Assembly (NCBI RefSeq): GCF_002964975.1
Contig: NZ_PSZM01000045.1
Coordinates: 62,001-126,000, forward strand
Length of the DNA: 64,000 bases
Source: Apibacter adventoris
Lineage (GTDB): Bacteria > Bacteroidota > Bacteroidia > Flavobacteriales > Weeksellaceae
Direction of reading: 5' to 3'
Positions within the stretch are counted from its first letter, which is position 1, and each line of letters begins with the position of its first letter. This document shows positions 55,015-63,936 of the stretch, one piece after another. The notes beneath the pieces were generated by a model, which was given only the letters and a program-made list of their open reading frames with translations, made no database searches and was not told the origin of the DNA. A program made the translations under genes and the position numbers.

Positions 55015-57204
55015 ATGGAAATAGGAGGCATAATCGCTGTCATTGTCGGAACTTTTATGTTCATTATTTTATTATCTTTAGCCATACTCGCATCATTTTA
55101 CAAAAAAATTCCTCAGGGAAAAGCCATTGTAAGAACCGGGGTTGGAGGAACGAAAGTAGCCTTTAATAAAGGAATTTATGTGATCCCTGTCTTGCACAAA
55201 ATGGAAATTATGGATATTTCCGTTAAAAAATTACAAATTGAAAGGATGGAACAAGACGGATTAATCTGTAAAGATAACATCCGGGCTGATATAAAAGTAG
55301 CCTTTTTCATTCGGGTAAACAAATCGGTAGACGATGTCATTAACGTAGCTCAGACCTTGGGCTGTGAAAGAGCCAGTGATGTGGCTACTTTAAGAAATAT
55401 TTTTGAAGCGAAATTTTCAGAAGCATTAAAAACCGTAGGTAAAAAATTTGAATTTATTGAACTTTATGAAGCCCGCCGCGAATTTAGAGATGAAATTCTT
55501 AATATTATTGGTACCGATCTTAACGGCTACAATTTAGATGACTGTGCCATTGATTATCTGGAACAAACCAATTTGAATTTTCTAGATCCTCAAAACATCT
55601 TGGATTCTGAAGGAATTAAAAAAATTACCGAGTTAACCGCAAATCAAAATATCAATGCCAACCTAATTCGAAGAGATGAGCAAAAAACCATAAAAAAACA
55701 AGACGTAGAAGCCCGTGAAGCCATTCTTGAATTAGAAAGACAATTAGCTGAAAAGGAAGAAAAACAAAAAAGAGAAGTAGATAACATTAAAGCAAGAGAA
55801 GAAGCTGAAATACTAAAAGTACGCGAAGAAGAAAGGTTAAAGGCTGAAACCGTACGTATTACTACCGAAGAAAGTTTGGCTGTACAAGAAGAAAACAAAC
55901 TCCGTCAAATTATTATTGCCGCTAAAAACAAAGAGAGAACTAACGCGGTAGAAACAGAAAGAGTAGAAAAAGACCGAGCACTCGAACAAACCGAAAGAGA
56001 AAGAATTGTTACCCTTGCTCAAATTAATAAAGAAAAAGTAGTAGAAGAAGAAAAGAAAAATATTCAGGATGTAATCCGAGAAAGAGTACAATTGGAAAAA
56101 GGTGTGGTTGAGGAACAACAAAATGTGAAAGACATAGAAGTATTACGTGAAGTAGAACGTCAGAAACAAGCAGGTATTACCTTAGCAAGCCAACAGGCAG
56201 AAGAAAAATTAATTAAAACTGTAAAAGAAGCAGAAGCATTAAAACAAGCAGAGGAACAAAAAGCCCAACAATTACTTATTGATGCTGAAGCCCAAAAAGA
56301 AGCTGCGGTTAAAAACGCTGAAGCCAGAAAAACCTTAGCCGATGCACAGGCACGAGAAGATGCTACCTTAGGTTTAGCTGAAGCAGAAGTAATTAAAGCC
56401 AAAGCAGAGGCAGATGAACAAAAAGGAGTTGTAGAAGCTAACATTATAGAGAAAAAAGCCAAAGCGGAAGCTATCAGCATTGAATTAAAAGCAGAAGCTA
56501 AGCGAAAAGAAGGCTTAGTGGAAGCAGAAGTAACCCGCGAAAAAGCTTTGGCATCTGCAGAAGGAGAAGCTAGCATTATTGAAAAAACCTCTGTGGCCGA
56601 AGCTACCGGTATTCAGGCAAAAGCCGATGCCAAACGTAAAGAAGGTTTAGCAGAAGCAGATGTCATTAAACAAAAAGCTCTATCTGAAGCAGAAGGAATT
56701 CATGAAAAAGCCGAGGCTATGAAAAAATTGGATGGAGTGGGAAAAGACCATGAAGAGTTTAAGCTGAAATTACAAAAAAACAAAGAGGTAGAACTGGCTC
56801 AAATTCAAATACAAAAAGAAATTGCTCAAGCGCAAGCATCTGTATTATCCGAAGCTATGAAGTCTGCTAAAATTGACATCGTAGGAGGAGAATCTACTTT
56901 CTTTGAAAATATAATTAATCAGATTTCAAGAGCCAAAGGATTCGATAAACTGGTTAATGAAAGTGAGACTATAACAGAAATTAAAGAGGCTTTACTTGGA
57001 AATGGTGGAGAAGGCGATTTATATGAACGAATACGAAACTATGCCGATAAACTGAATATTTCTTCCGAAGATATCAAAAACCTGAGCATTGCTTCCCTTA
57101 TATTCAAGATGCAACAAAATGCAGGAAGCGAAGACCAAAGCGTTTTAGCTAACTTATTTACCTTAGCTAAAACCCTGGGTATATCTAATAAAAAATTAAA
57201 ATAA
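55015..57204 (+). CDS. YqiK-like flotillin (SPFH/band 7 protein)
   Basis: A 729-residue flotillin. An N-terminal membrane helix (5-30) precedes the SPFH domain (about 33-200), which contains KIPQGKAIVRTGVGGTKVAF, IKVAFFIRVNKSVDDVINVAQTLG and FIELYEARREFRDEIL. A very long Glu/Ala/Lys-rich coiled coil (about 210-630) follows and includes a 44-residue internal repeat built on AKRKEGL-EA. The last 100 residues form a separate helical domain. Flotillins scaffold membrane microdomains. Neighbour YqiJ-like protein and PspA suggest a joint membrane-maintenance role. Confidence 0.92.
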   Translation: MEIGGIIAVIVGTFMFIILLSLAILASFYKKIPQGKAIVRTGVGGTKVAFNKGIYVIPVLHKMEIMDISVKKLQIERMEQDGLICKDNIRADIKVAFFIRVNKSVDDVINVAQTLGCERASDVATLRNIFEAKFSEALKTVGKKFEFIELYEARREFRDEILNIIGTDLNGYNLDDCAIDYLEQTNLNFLDPQNILDSEGIKKITELTANQNINANLIRRDEQKTIKKQDVEAREAILELERQLAEKEEKQKREVDNIKAREEAEILKVREEERLKAETVRITTEESLAVQEENKLRQIIIAAKNKERTNAVETERVEKDRALEQTERERIVTLAQINKEKVVEEEKKNIQDVIRERVQLEKGVVEEQQNVKDIEVLREVERQKQAGITLASQQAEEKLIKTVKEAEALKQAEEQKAQQLLIDAEAQKEAAVKNAEARKTLADAQAREDATLGLAEAEVIKAKAEADEQKGVVEANIIEKKAKAEAISIELKAEAKRKEGLVEAEVTREKALASAEGEASIIEKTSVAEATGIQAKADAKRKEGLAEADVIKQKALSEAEGIHEKAEAMKKLDGVGKDHEEFKLKLQKNKEVELAQIQIQKEIAQAQASVLSEAMKSAKIDIVGGESTFFENIINQISRAKGFDKLVNESETITEIKEALLGNGGEGDLYERIRNYADKLNISSEDIKNLSIASLIFKMQQNAGSEDQSVLANLFTLAKTLGISNKKLK

Positions 57205-57208
57205 CCAA

Positions 57209-57916
57209 ATGAAAAATATCCTATTTATTTTGTGTATAGCTTTATGGGGCTATACATGTAAAGCTCAAATTATAAAAGAAGAATGCATAACTGTATATGA
57301 CTCAGTTAGAGAGCGTAAAATACCCTTTGCTATATATTATGATACGTCTATACCCAGAGGTATAGTTATTTTTAATCACGGGTATACAAAAAATTATGGT
57401 GGAAGTTATAAATCTTACAAAAAACTCAATAAAAAAATTGCCTCTTTAGGTTACTATGTCATAAGCATTCAGCATGAATTGCCTACTGATGAATTACTCG
57501 CTATGGAAGGGAATTTATATCTAACCCGTATGCCTAACTGGAAGCGCGGAGTAGAAAATATAACTTTTATTCGGAAAGAACTCATGAAACTTAAACCCGA
57601 ACTTCCCTGGAATAATTTAATTATTGCCGGACATTCCAATGGAGGAGACATGACCATGTTGTATGCCCGAGAGTATCCGGAACAAATCACCAAAGCTATT
57701 TCACTGGATAATCGCAGAATGCCAATACCCAGAACTTCCAAACCGGAAATCTATTACCTGAAAGCCTACGATTTCCCTGCGGATGAAGGAGTACTACCTA
57801 CGCCTGAAGAAGAAAAGAAATTCGATATTCACATAATTAAATTTCCAACCATTAAGCATAATGGCATGGGAGATCAGGAATTGGTAATAGAATGTGTGGA
57901 AAATATATTGAAATAA
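57209..57916 (+). CDS. Secreted alpha/beta hydrolase
   Basis: A 235-residue protein with a signal peptide (1-20, ending YTCKAQ; Cys17 makes a lipoprotein conceivable but the lipobox is poor). An alpha/beta-hydrolase fold follows, with oxyanion region IVIFNHGYTKNYGG, nucleophile Ser143 in IAGHSNGGDMTML, probable Asp in SLDNRRMP and His in IKHNGMGDQE. The substrate cannot be told from sequence; an ester or lipid-derived compound is possible. It begins 4 bp after the flotillin stop, so it is probably part of the module even though it acts outside the cytoplasm. Confidence 0.82.
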   Translation: MKNILFILCIALWGYTCKAQIIKEECITVYDSVRERKIPFAIYYDTSIPRGIVIFNHGYTKNYGGSYKSYKKLNKKIASLGYYVISIQHELPTDELLAMEGNLYLTRMPNWKRGVENITFIRKELMKLKPELPWNNLIIAGHSNGGDMTMLYAREYPEQITKAISLDNRRMPIPRTSKPEIYYLKAYDFPADEGVLPTPEEEKKFDIHIIKFPTIKHNGMGDQELVIECVENILK

Positions 57917-58014
57917 ATTATTATGGTAAACATACATGAAATACAAATTCTTTCAGAAGAATAATCGGAGAATATTAAAATGAAAAAACAAATTTAAATT
58001 CTCAATTTATTTAA

Positions 58015-58086
58015 TTTCTATTCTTTTGTATTAAAGCAAAAGAATAGAAAGAATATTTAGCAAATATAAATAAACAATTTGTTTAT
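58015..58086 (+). promoter_or_regulatory. Hairpin, operator half-site and palindrome before the ATPase gene
   Basis: TTTCTATTCTTTTG (58015-58028) pairs perfectly with 58037-58050 around an 8-base loop. Next, TTAGCAAATATA (58057-58068) repeats exactly one arm of the operator at 53022-53050. Then ATAAACAA-T-TTGTTTAT (58070-58086) is a perfect 8-bp palindrome ending seven bases before the ATG. No T-tract follows the hairpin, so it need not terminate transcription. The set suggests an internal control point in the gene run. Confidence 0.55.
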
Positions 58087-58092
58087 CAAATT

Positions 58093-61000
58093 ATGGCAGA
58101 ATTAGAAGAAAATAAAAAAACGGATTCTCTAGATTCCGGTACTTATGAAATAATAAAAAAGAGACTTCAAAGCCAAAAAGAAGACCTCACGACACGTTTA
58201 GGAAAACTAAATAACGCCAGAAAAGAAGTTTTCAATTCTGTAGAATTTACTTTGGCGGCTAATCAGAGAATTACTACCGAAAATAACTGTACAGCCCGAG
58301 GGATCATTGCAGTAGGAGACCTTTGTTTGTTTGCCTATAATGTTCATTTTGGATTACGAACAGACATCCAATTAAGCGATGTTTTTAGTATCTATTCTTT
58401 TGATGCAGAACAAACTCATCAATTTATTCCTCAATCGTTAGATTTGATTAACGATGAAACCTTCATCAACGATTATAAAAACTTATATCAATACTACCGA
58501 GATTCTATATTTTCACGATTCCGAAGGACGGAAAATTATTTATATATGATTTTCCAAACCAGTAAGAATATAGATGATTTGAAAGCCTTTAAATGGTTGG
58601 TCAAAGACGATAAACTGATTTATCAGGACGATCGAAGCATTCATGAAGTTCAAAAAGCTCAACAATACGAATTTAAATGGATAAAAACCTCGCTAGACAA
58701 CCGCAGGCTGGGAATACATCCTCACATCTCTATTCAGGATAAAGTTTTTATAGAAGCCATCAACGGTGATATTACCTTTAAAATTGAAGATAATACTGAT
58801 ACCGGAAAAGGGATTTATTCCGAAACCGTAGAAAACAAAGATCAACAACTAGATGATGCTGAATATTACTATGCCGATTTAGGAAATTTTATCCTTATAC
58901 GGATTAAACCTTATCAGGAAAATTTCCGTGCCTTTATTTTCAATAATAAAACCAAGGAAGTTCTTAATATTCCAACCCTGAATGAAACAGGAATCTTACT
59001 ACCCGACAATCAAGGAATTATATTTGCTAATGGCTATTATTTGCAAAGCGGAGAATATAAAATATTTGAAAGCGAATTAACAAATTTGGAATTTGTACGC
59101 CGAATACCCTCTGCCAATGGCGAAGATTATCTTTTCATTTTCTACCATAATGAAAAGAATATTTATGTACTCATGTCTTACAACATCATCAAACAACAAG
59201 TGGAAACTCCTATTATCTGTAATGGATTTACTCTGTTTAAAAACGGAAAACTTATCTATTTTCGTTCAGAAGAGGAAGCAGTAAAGCATCATGTAGTACA
59301 GATCTGGCAGACTCCGTATCAGTCAGAAATTGTTGAAAACCGAGAAAAAAAAGATAACGAACTTTATAAAATAGGTAACAAAGATATTGTCAAAGCTATG
59401 GCAGAATGTCAGGAAGTCATCAACCTTATAAGTAAAGAAGATTCTTATGAAGGATTATATGGCGATATTTCCAAAAAAGCTAATGATATAATCGATTCTT
59501 TTTTCTGGATTACAGATCCTTCTGCTTTTCAATTGTCAGAACCGTTAAAACAAATTAAATCTATAGCGGATACGGCGGTTGATGAATTTGAAAAAGTCCA
59601 ACAACAAAGAAAAAATGCTTCACAGATACTTAATGAAATCACCGATAAAGTTGAGAAGCTTTTATTTAGCTTAAAAAACACTAAAGGTGATACCTTGGAA
59701 AATCTGGTGAAATTATTGGCTGAAAACCGAAAGTTACAAGGAGAAGTTACGGAAATGGGGAATGTAAAATATATAGATCTGGAAAAAATAGACAACTTAA
59801 AAGTTAAGTTGAATAAAAGTAATCACACGCTTTCAGACCAAACCGTTGAATTTCTTTTACTTGATGAGGCATTAGCTCCCTATGAAAACAAAGTACAAGA
59901 TGAACATAAAAGAGTAGAAAAAGTTACTAAAGTAATAGACGGACAAAAAGTAGAAGAAAACTGTAAATTAGTATCTTCCGAACTGGAATTGCTGATAGAT
60001 ATACTTAATAGTTTAAAAATTGAAGATACTACCCAAACTACTAAAATTATTGAAAAAATCTCGGTAATTTTTGCTTCCCTAAATGAAGTTCGTACCCTGC
60101 TTAAACGAAAACTAGATTCTTTAAAAAGTAGTGAAGCCATAGCTGAATTTCATGCACAACTTACGTTGTTGGACCAAAGTATTATGAACTTTCTGGAACT
60201 ATCCTCTTCTCCAGAAAAATGCGATGAATACTTTACAAAAGTAAGCGTACAAATTGAAGAAATGGAAAGTAAATTTGCAGATTTTGATGAATTTATTACC
60301 GAAATTGCCGATAAACGAGAAGAAGTAAGCAAAGCTTTTGATTCCAAAAAAGCACAACTCATAGAGCAAATTAACAAACGAACTACATCTTTAGAGCAAA
60401 TTGGTCTTCGTATACTAAAAAATATTGAAACTAAAGCAGGTTCATTTAAGTCCAAAGAAGAAATACAGGCATTTTTCTCTACGGATTTGATGATTGATAA
60501 AGTACGAAAGCTTGCCTTAGAATTAAAAGAACTGGGAGATGTTTCCAAAGCTGAAAATCTGGAAAATAGTTTAAAAACATCTCTGGAAGATAGCCTTCGT
60601 GCCCTTAGGGACAAAAAAGATTTGTTTGTAGACGGTGATAATATCATAAGCCTAGGAAACTACAAATTTGCTGTAAACTTTCAGCCTTTGGATTTAACCA
60701 TAGTCAGAAGAAACAATCTGCTTTATTACCACCTTACCGGTACCAGTTTCTTTTATGAAATAGAAGATGATACAATGTATAAGTATCGCACCCTTTGGGA
60801 GCAAGAAGTAGTTTCGGAAAATTCTAAAGTGTACCGAGCGGAATACTTAGCCTACCAAGCTTTTCAGGAAAGTTTGAAAAATAAAAATTTTGATCCTGAA
60901 AACTATATAAAACTAAAAACGGAACAGAGCTATGCAGAGTCCTATTTAAAAGGTGTACATGATTTTGATGCTTTGGAAATATATAAATCATTGCTCCAGC

Positions 61001-62955
61001 TTCATACAAATTTAAAAACCTTAACCTACTCTCCTTCCCTGCGTGCTGTAGCCCAATTATTCTGGAACAGCCTAACTGAAGAAGATACAGATAAGCTGAA
61101 TAAACTTATCACCTCTGCGAGCTATGTGTTAAAAGTTTTTCCGGAATCCGAAAATTACAACTATGTCATTCAACGACTACAAGAAAAGTTTGAAAAATGG
61201 AATCGCTCATTTTCCGAATTGGAATTTTCATCTGAAATCCTTGCTGAATACTTGTTTAAGGAATTTTCAAAATCTCCGTTTTTTACTAAAAGTATTCAGG
61301 CCGATAGTCTTAAAAAAGAGTTTTTAAACTATCTGAAAGCTCAAAATGCAATTAGCATTTTTGAAGCTGATTGCAACGATGCTTCAATGGAACTGGCTGA
61401 ACGGTTTTACCTGATACAAAACTGGTTGGTTTCTTATATCAATCTATCCGATACCTATTCGGCTTTTGATAAATATATTGAAGAAGCCTGTTGTTTACTT
61501 ATGTTTGAAAAAGATAACGCTTATCCTATATTGGAATATCCGGATCACTTAACTATTGATACTTTAAAAGGAAGCCATCCGGTTATAGAAAAAAATCTTT
61601 ATACACTCGATTACCATCAGTTTATACATAAACTGAAAATGTTTTCAGAAATCAGTGTTCCTGAATTTCAGGAATTTTCACAAGCCAAAGAACAGCTGCT
61701 AAATCAATACAAAAAAACTCTGAAACTCAATGAACTTCAGCCCAAAGTTCTGACTTCTTTCGTCAGAAATAAGCTGATTAATGAAGTGTATTTTCCACTG
61801 ATCGGAGCTAACATGGCTAAACAAATCGGTGTTGCAGGCGACAATAAAAGAACTGCACGAATGGGGATGCTTTTGCTGGTTTCCCCTCCGGGTTACGGAA
61901 AAACCACACTGATGGAATATCTGGCTAAATCGCTGGGGTTAAATTTTGTAAAAATTAATGGTCCTACCATTGGTCACTCTATAACTTCTATAGATCCAAA
62001 TGAGGCTAAAACCTCCGGAGCAAGGGAAGAACTGAAAAAAATTAACCTTTCTTTTGAAATGGCTGACAATGTTATGCTCTATCTGGACGATATTCAGCAT
62101 TGTAGTGCCGAATTCCTTCAAAAATTCATTTCTCTGGCAGACGGACAAAGAAAAATGGACGGAACTTTTAACGGTGAGAGTAAAACCTATGACTTAAGGG
62201 GTAAACGTTTTTGTATTGTAATGGCCGGGAATCCATACACGGAAAGCGGAGAAAAATTCCAGATTCCGGATATGCTTGCCAACCGGTCAGATGTTTATAA
62301 CCTCGGAGATGTTATTGGAAGTACCGAAAATCTGTTCAAACTTAGTTTACTGGAAAATTCCATTGCAGAAAATACCTATTTACAAAAGCTAAGCAGCCAC
62401 AGTTTTGATGATTTCTATCAACTGATTTCTTATATAGAAACAGGAAATGAAGAATTATTGAATCTTGAAGGAAATTATTCTAATCAGGAAATTGAGGAGT
62501 TTATATCGGTATTGAAAAAATGTATGCAAGTACGTGAAGTGGTAATGAAAGTAAATCAGAATTATATCCAGAGTGCTGCCATGGATCATGCCTACCGTAC
62601 GGAACCTGCTTTTAAATTACAGGGATCTTACCGGGATATGAATAAAATGGTAGGGAAAATTGTTCCATTGATGAATGAAGATGAGGTGCAGGAACTAATT
62701 ATGACTCATTATGAAAACGAATCGCAGACTTTAACCTCTGATACGGAAGCTAATTTACTGAAATTGAAAGAGCTTATGAAGGTATTAACTCCTGAAGAGA
62801 CCAAACGATGGACTTCTATTAAAGAGATTTTTGTTAAAAACAACAAACTCGGAACTTTAACTCAGGATAATCAGGTAGGACAGGTAATTGCCCAGTTAAT
62901 GGACTTTAATGTAAATTTGGAAGGTATTGTTAAAACCTTAAATAAAAAAGAATAA
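58093..62955 (+). CDS. DUF3686 / AAA+ giant ATPase ('DNA repair ATPase' family)
   Basis: A 1620-residue soluble protein. The first 430 residues form a beta-rich DUF3686-type region (ARGIIAVGDLCLFAYNVHFGL, IYSFDAEQTHQFIPQSLDL). Residues about 430-900 are largely coiled coil, followed by a mixed region. The AAA+ domain lies at about 1220-1480, with Walker A SPPGYGKTTLMEY (about 1263-1275), Walker B MLYLDDIQHCS (about 1326-1336) and sensor-like VMAGNPYTESGEKF. A helical lid ends the protein. The databank name DNA repair ATPase has little experimental support that I know of. Context with PspA and flotillin suggests an ATP-driven role at the membrane (inference). Confidence 0.87.
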   Translation: MAELEENKKTDSLDSGTYEIIKKRLQSQKEDLTTRLGKLNNARKEVFNSVEFTLAANQRITTENNCTARGIIAVGDLCLFAYNVHFGLRTDIQLSDVFSIYSFDAEQTHQFIPQSLDLINDETFINDYKNLYQYYRDSIFSRFRRTENYLYMIFQTSKNIDDLKAFKWLVKDDKLIYQDDRSIHEVQKAQQYEFKWIKTSLDNRRLGIHPHISIQDKVFIEAINGDITFKIEDNTDTGKGIYSETVENKDQQLDDAEYYYADLGNFILIRIKPYQENFRAFIFNNKTKEVLNIPTLNETGILLPDNQGIIFANGYYLQSGEYKIFESELTNLEFVRRIPSANGEDYLFIFYHNEKNIYVLMSYNIIKQQVETPIICNGFTLFKNGKLIYFRSEEEAVKHHVVQIWQTPYQSEIVENREKKDNELYKIGNKDIVKAMAECQEVINLISKEDSYEGLYGDISKKANDIIDSFFWITDPSAFQLSEPLKQIKSIADTAVDEFEKVQQQRKNASQILNEITDKVEKLLFSLKNTKGDTLENLVKLLAENRKLQGEVTEMGNVKYIDLEKIDNLKVKLNKSNHTLSDQTVEFLLLDEALAPYENKVQDEHKRVEKVTKVIDGQKVEENCKLVSSELELLIDILNSLKIEDTTQTTKIIEKISVIFASLNEVRTLLKRKLDSLKSSEAIAEFHAQLTLLDQSIMNFLELSSSPEKCDEYFTKVSVQIEEMESKFADFDEFITEIADKREEVSKAFDSKKAQLIEQINKRTTSLEQIGLRILKNIETKAGSFKSKEEIQAFFSTDLMIDKVRKLALELKELGDVSKAENLENSLKTSLEDSLRALRDKKDLFVDGDNIISLGNYKFAVNFQPLDLTIVRRNNLLYYHLTGTSFFYEIEDDTMYKYRTLWEQEVVSENSKVYRAEYLAYQAFQESLKNKNFDPENYIKLKTEQSYAESYLKGVHDFDALEIYKSLLQLHTNLKTLTYSPSLRAVAQLFWNSLTEEDTDKLNKLITSASYVLKVFPESENYNYVIQRLQEKFEKWNRSFSELEFSSEILAEYLFKEFSKSPFFTKSIQADSLKKEFLNYLKAQNAISIFEADCNDASMELAERFYLIQNWLVSYINLSDTYSAFDKYIEEACCLLMFEKDNAYPILEYPDHLTIDTLKGSHPVIEKNLYTLDYHQFIHKLKMFSEISVPEFQEFSQAKEQLLNQYKKTLKLNELQPKVLTSFVRNKLINEVYFPLIGANMAKQIGVAGDNKRTARMGMLLLVSPPGYGKTTLMEYLAKSLGLNFVKINGPTIGHSITSIDPNEAKTSGAREELKKINLSFEMADNVMLYLDDIQHCSAEFLQKFISLADGQRKMDGTFNGESKTYDLRGKRFCIVMAGNPYTESGEKFQIPDMLANRSDVYNLGDVIGSTENLFKLSLLENSIAENTYLQKLSSHSFDDFYQLISYIETGNEELLNLEGNYSNQEIEEFISVLKKCMQVREVVMKVNQNYIQSAAMDHAYRTEPAFKLQGSYRDMNKMVGKIVPLMNEDEVQELIMTHYENESQTLTSDTEANLLKLKELMKVLTPEETKRWTSIKEIFVKNNKLGTLTQDNQVGQVIAQLMDFNVNLEGIVKTLNKKE

Positions 62956-62974
62956 TATCTCTCTTATCAACATA

Positions 62975-63025
62975 GTTAAAACAAAAACATTTTCAAAATA
63001 TTGTAAATGTTTTTTGTTTTATATT
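62975..63025 (+). terminator. Terminator closing the PspA-flotillin-ATPase gene run
   Basis: AAAACAAAAACATTT (about 62978-62992) pairs with AAATGTTTTTTGTTTT (about 63005-63020) with one bulged base and a loop of about 12 bases, 20-25 bp after the ATPase stop. Confidence 0.7.
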
Positions 63026-63066
63026 TATTATTTTTATCAATAAATAATTACTAAAAAAATACGCTC

Positions 63067-63936
63067 ATGAATATGACTAAAAAAGCTTCAAGAAAAATAG
63101 GTTATTATTATATTACTATTAATGATCAAAGAAATCCTCACATATTAAAAGATGTTATTAATCATATTATGTCTAAAACCAAATCTGATCGAAAACAAAC
63201 TAAGCCAGATAATAATGAAATATTTTATTTCATAGATTCTAAAAGCTATTTAGGAAACAATACAAATTGGCTAAACATCACCTTTAAAATTGGAGAAATA
63301 GGTTATAGACCTCCATTAATTGATATTAATACCTTAAGTGAAAGAAAAAATGGAAAAACTCCAACAGAAGGCGAAGGTAATAAAACTCACTTTAGTCTAA
63401 GAATTGATAATGATAAAATATGCATGTTAGCTGAAGAATTTAGATCAAATGTCAGTGTACCTCTTTTTTTGAGATATATTAATACTTATGCTAAAGAATT
63501 AAATTATTCACCTGAACTTCGCTTTGCATATGAAATATCTATAAAAACAAATTTTATGGAAGAATTAAAAAAATTTAACAGAGTTAACCAAATAGAAGTC
63601 TTTTATGATAGAAATATTTTAGGGTCCGAAGCATTCAATTTTTCTGTTGGACACCAAAGTGAAATTGGTTCTTTTAAAGCTATATTAAATGCAGATAGGA
63701 AACGAGATTTATATGAAATAGCAAAAAATATTGGTAACGATTTGATTGGACGTAGAACTAAAGTAAATAATTTTAGAATTAAAGGGAAAGATGTGCTTAA
63801 TGGCGAAGTATCTATGGATTGGAATTTTATCAAACAACGAGAAACAATTAATACTAAAAAAGAAAAAGAAACAGGCGAAATCGTTTCTGATGATATTTTT
63901 GCCATCTTAAATAGCAAACTCCATAATTTTACGTAA
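63067..63936 (+). CDS. Hypothetical protein, unrecognised (289 aa)
   Basis: A 289-residue soluble-looking protein with a basic N-terminus (MNMTKKASRKIGYYYITIND), no signal peptide and no membrane helix. It is predicted alpha/beta, with a mid-region PLFLRYINTYAKELNYSPEL followed by a helix/strand pattern (MEELKKFNRVNQIEVFYDRN), and a charged C-terminus. I do not recognise a family or an active site. It lies beyond the terminator at 62975-63025, so it is probably separate from the ATPase gene run, and it returns to the strongly AT-rich composition of the rest of the window. The start may be either of two ATG codons (63067, 63073). Confidence 0.7.
   Translation: MNMTKKASRKIGYYYITINDQRNPHILKDVINHIMSKTKSDRKQTKPDNNEIFYFIDSKSYLGNNTNWLNITFKIGEIGYRPPLIDINTLSERKNGKTPTEGEGNKTHFSLRIDNDKICMLAEEFRSNVSVPLFLRYINTYAKELNYSPELRFAYEISIKTNFMEELKKFNRVNQIEVFYDRNILGSEAFNFSVGHQSEIGSFKAILNADRKRDLYEIAKNIGNDLIGRRTKVNNFRIKGKDVLNGEVSMDWNFIKQRETINTKKEKETGEIVSDDIFAILNSKLHNFT

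Noticed and set aside
55644-56576. Several long minus-strand frames inside the flotillin gene
   Set aside because: They are Ser/Ala/Phe-rich mirror images of a Glu/Ala/Lys coiled coil, typical antisense shadows.
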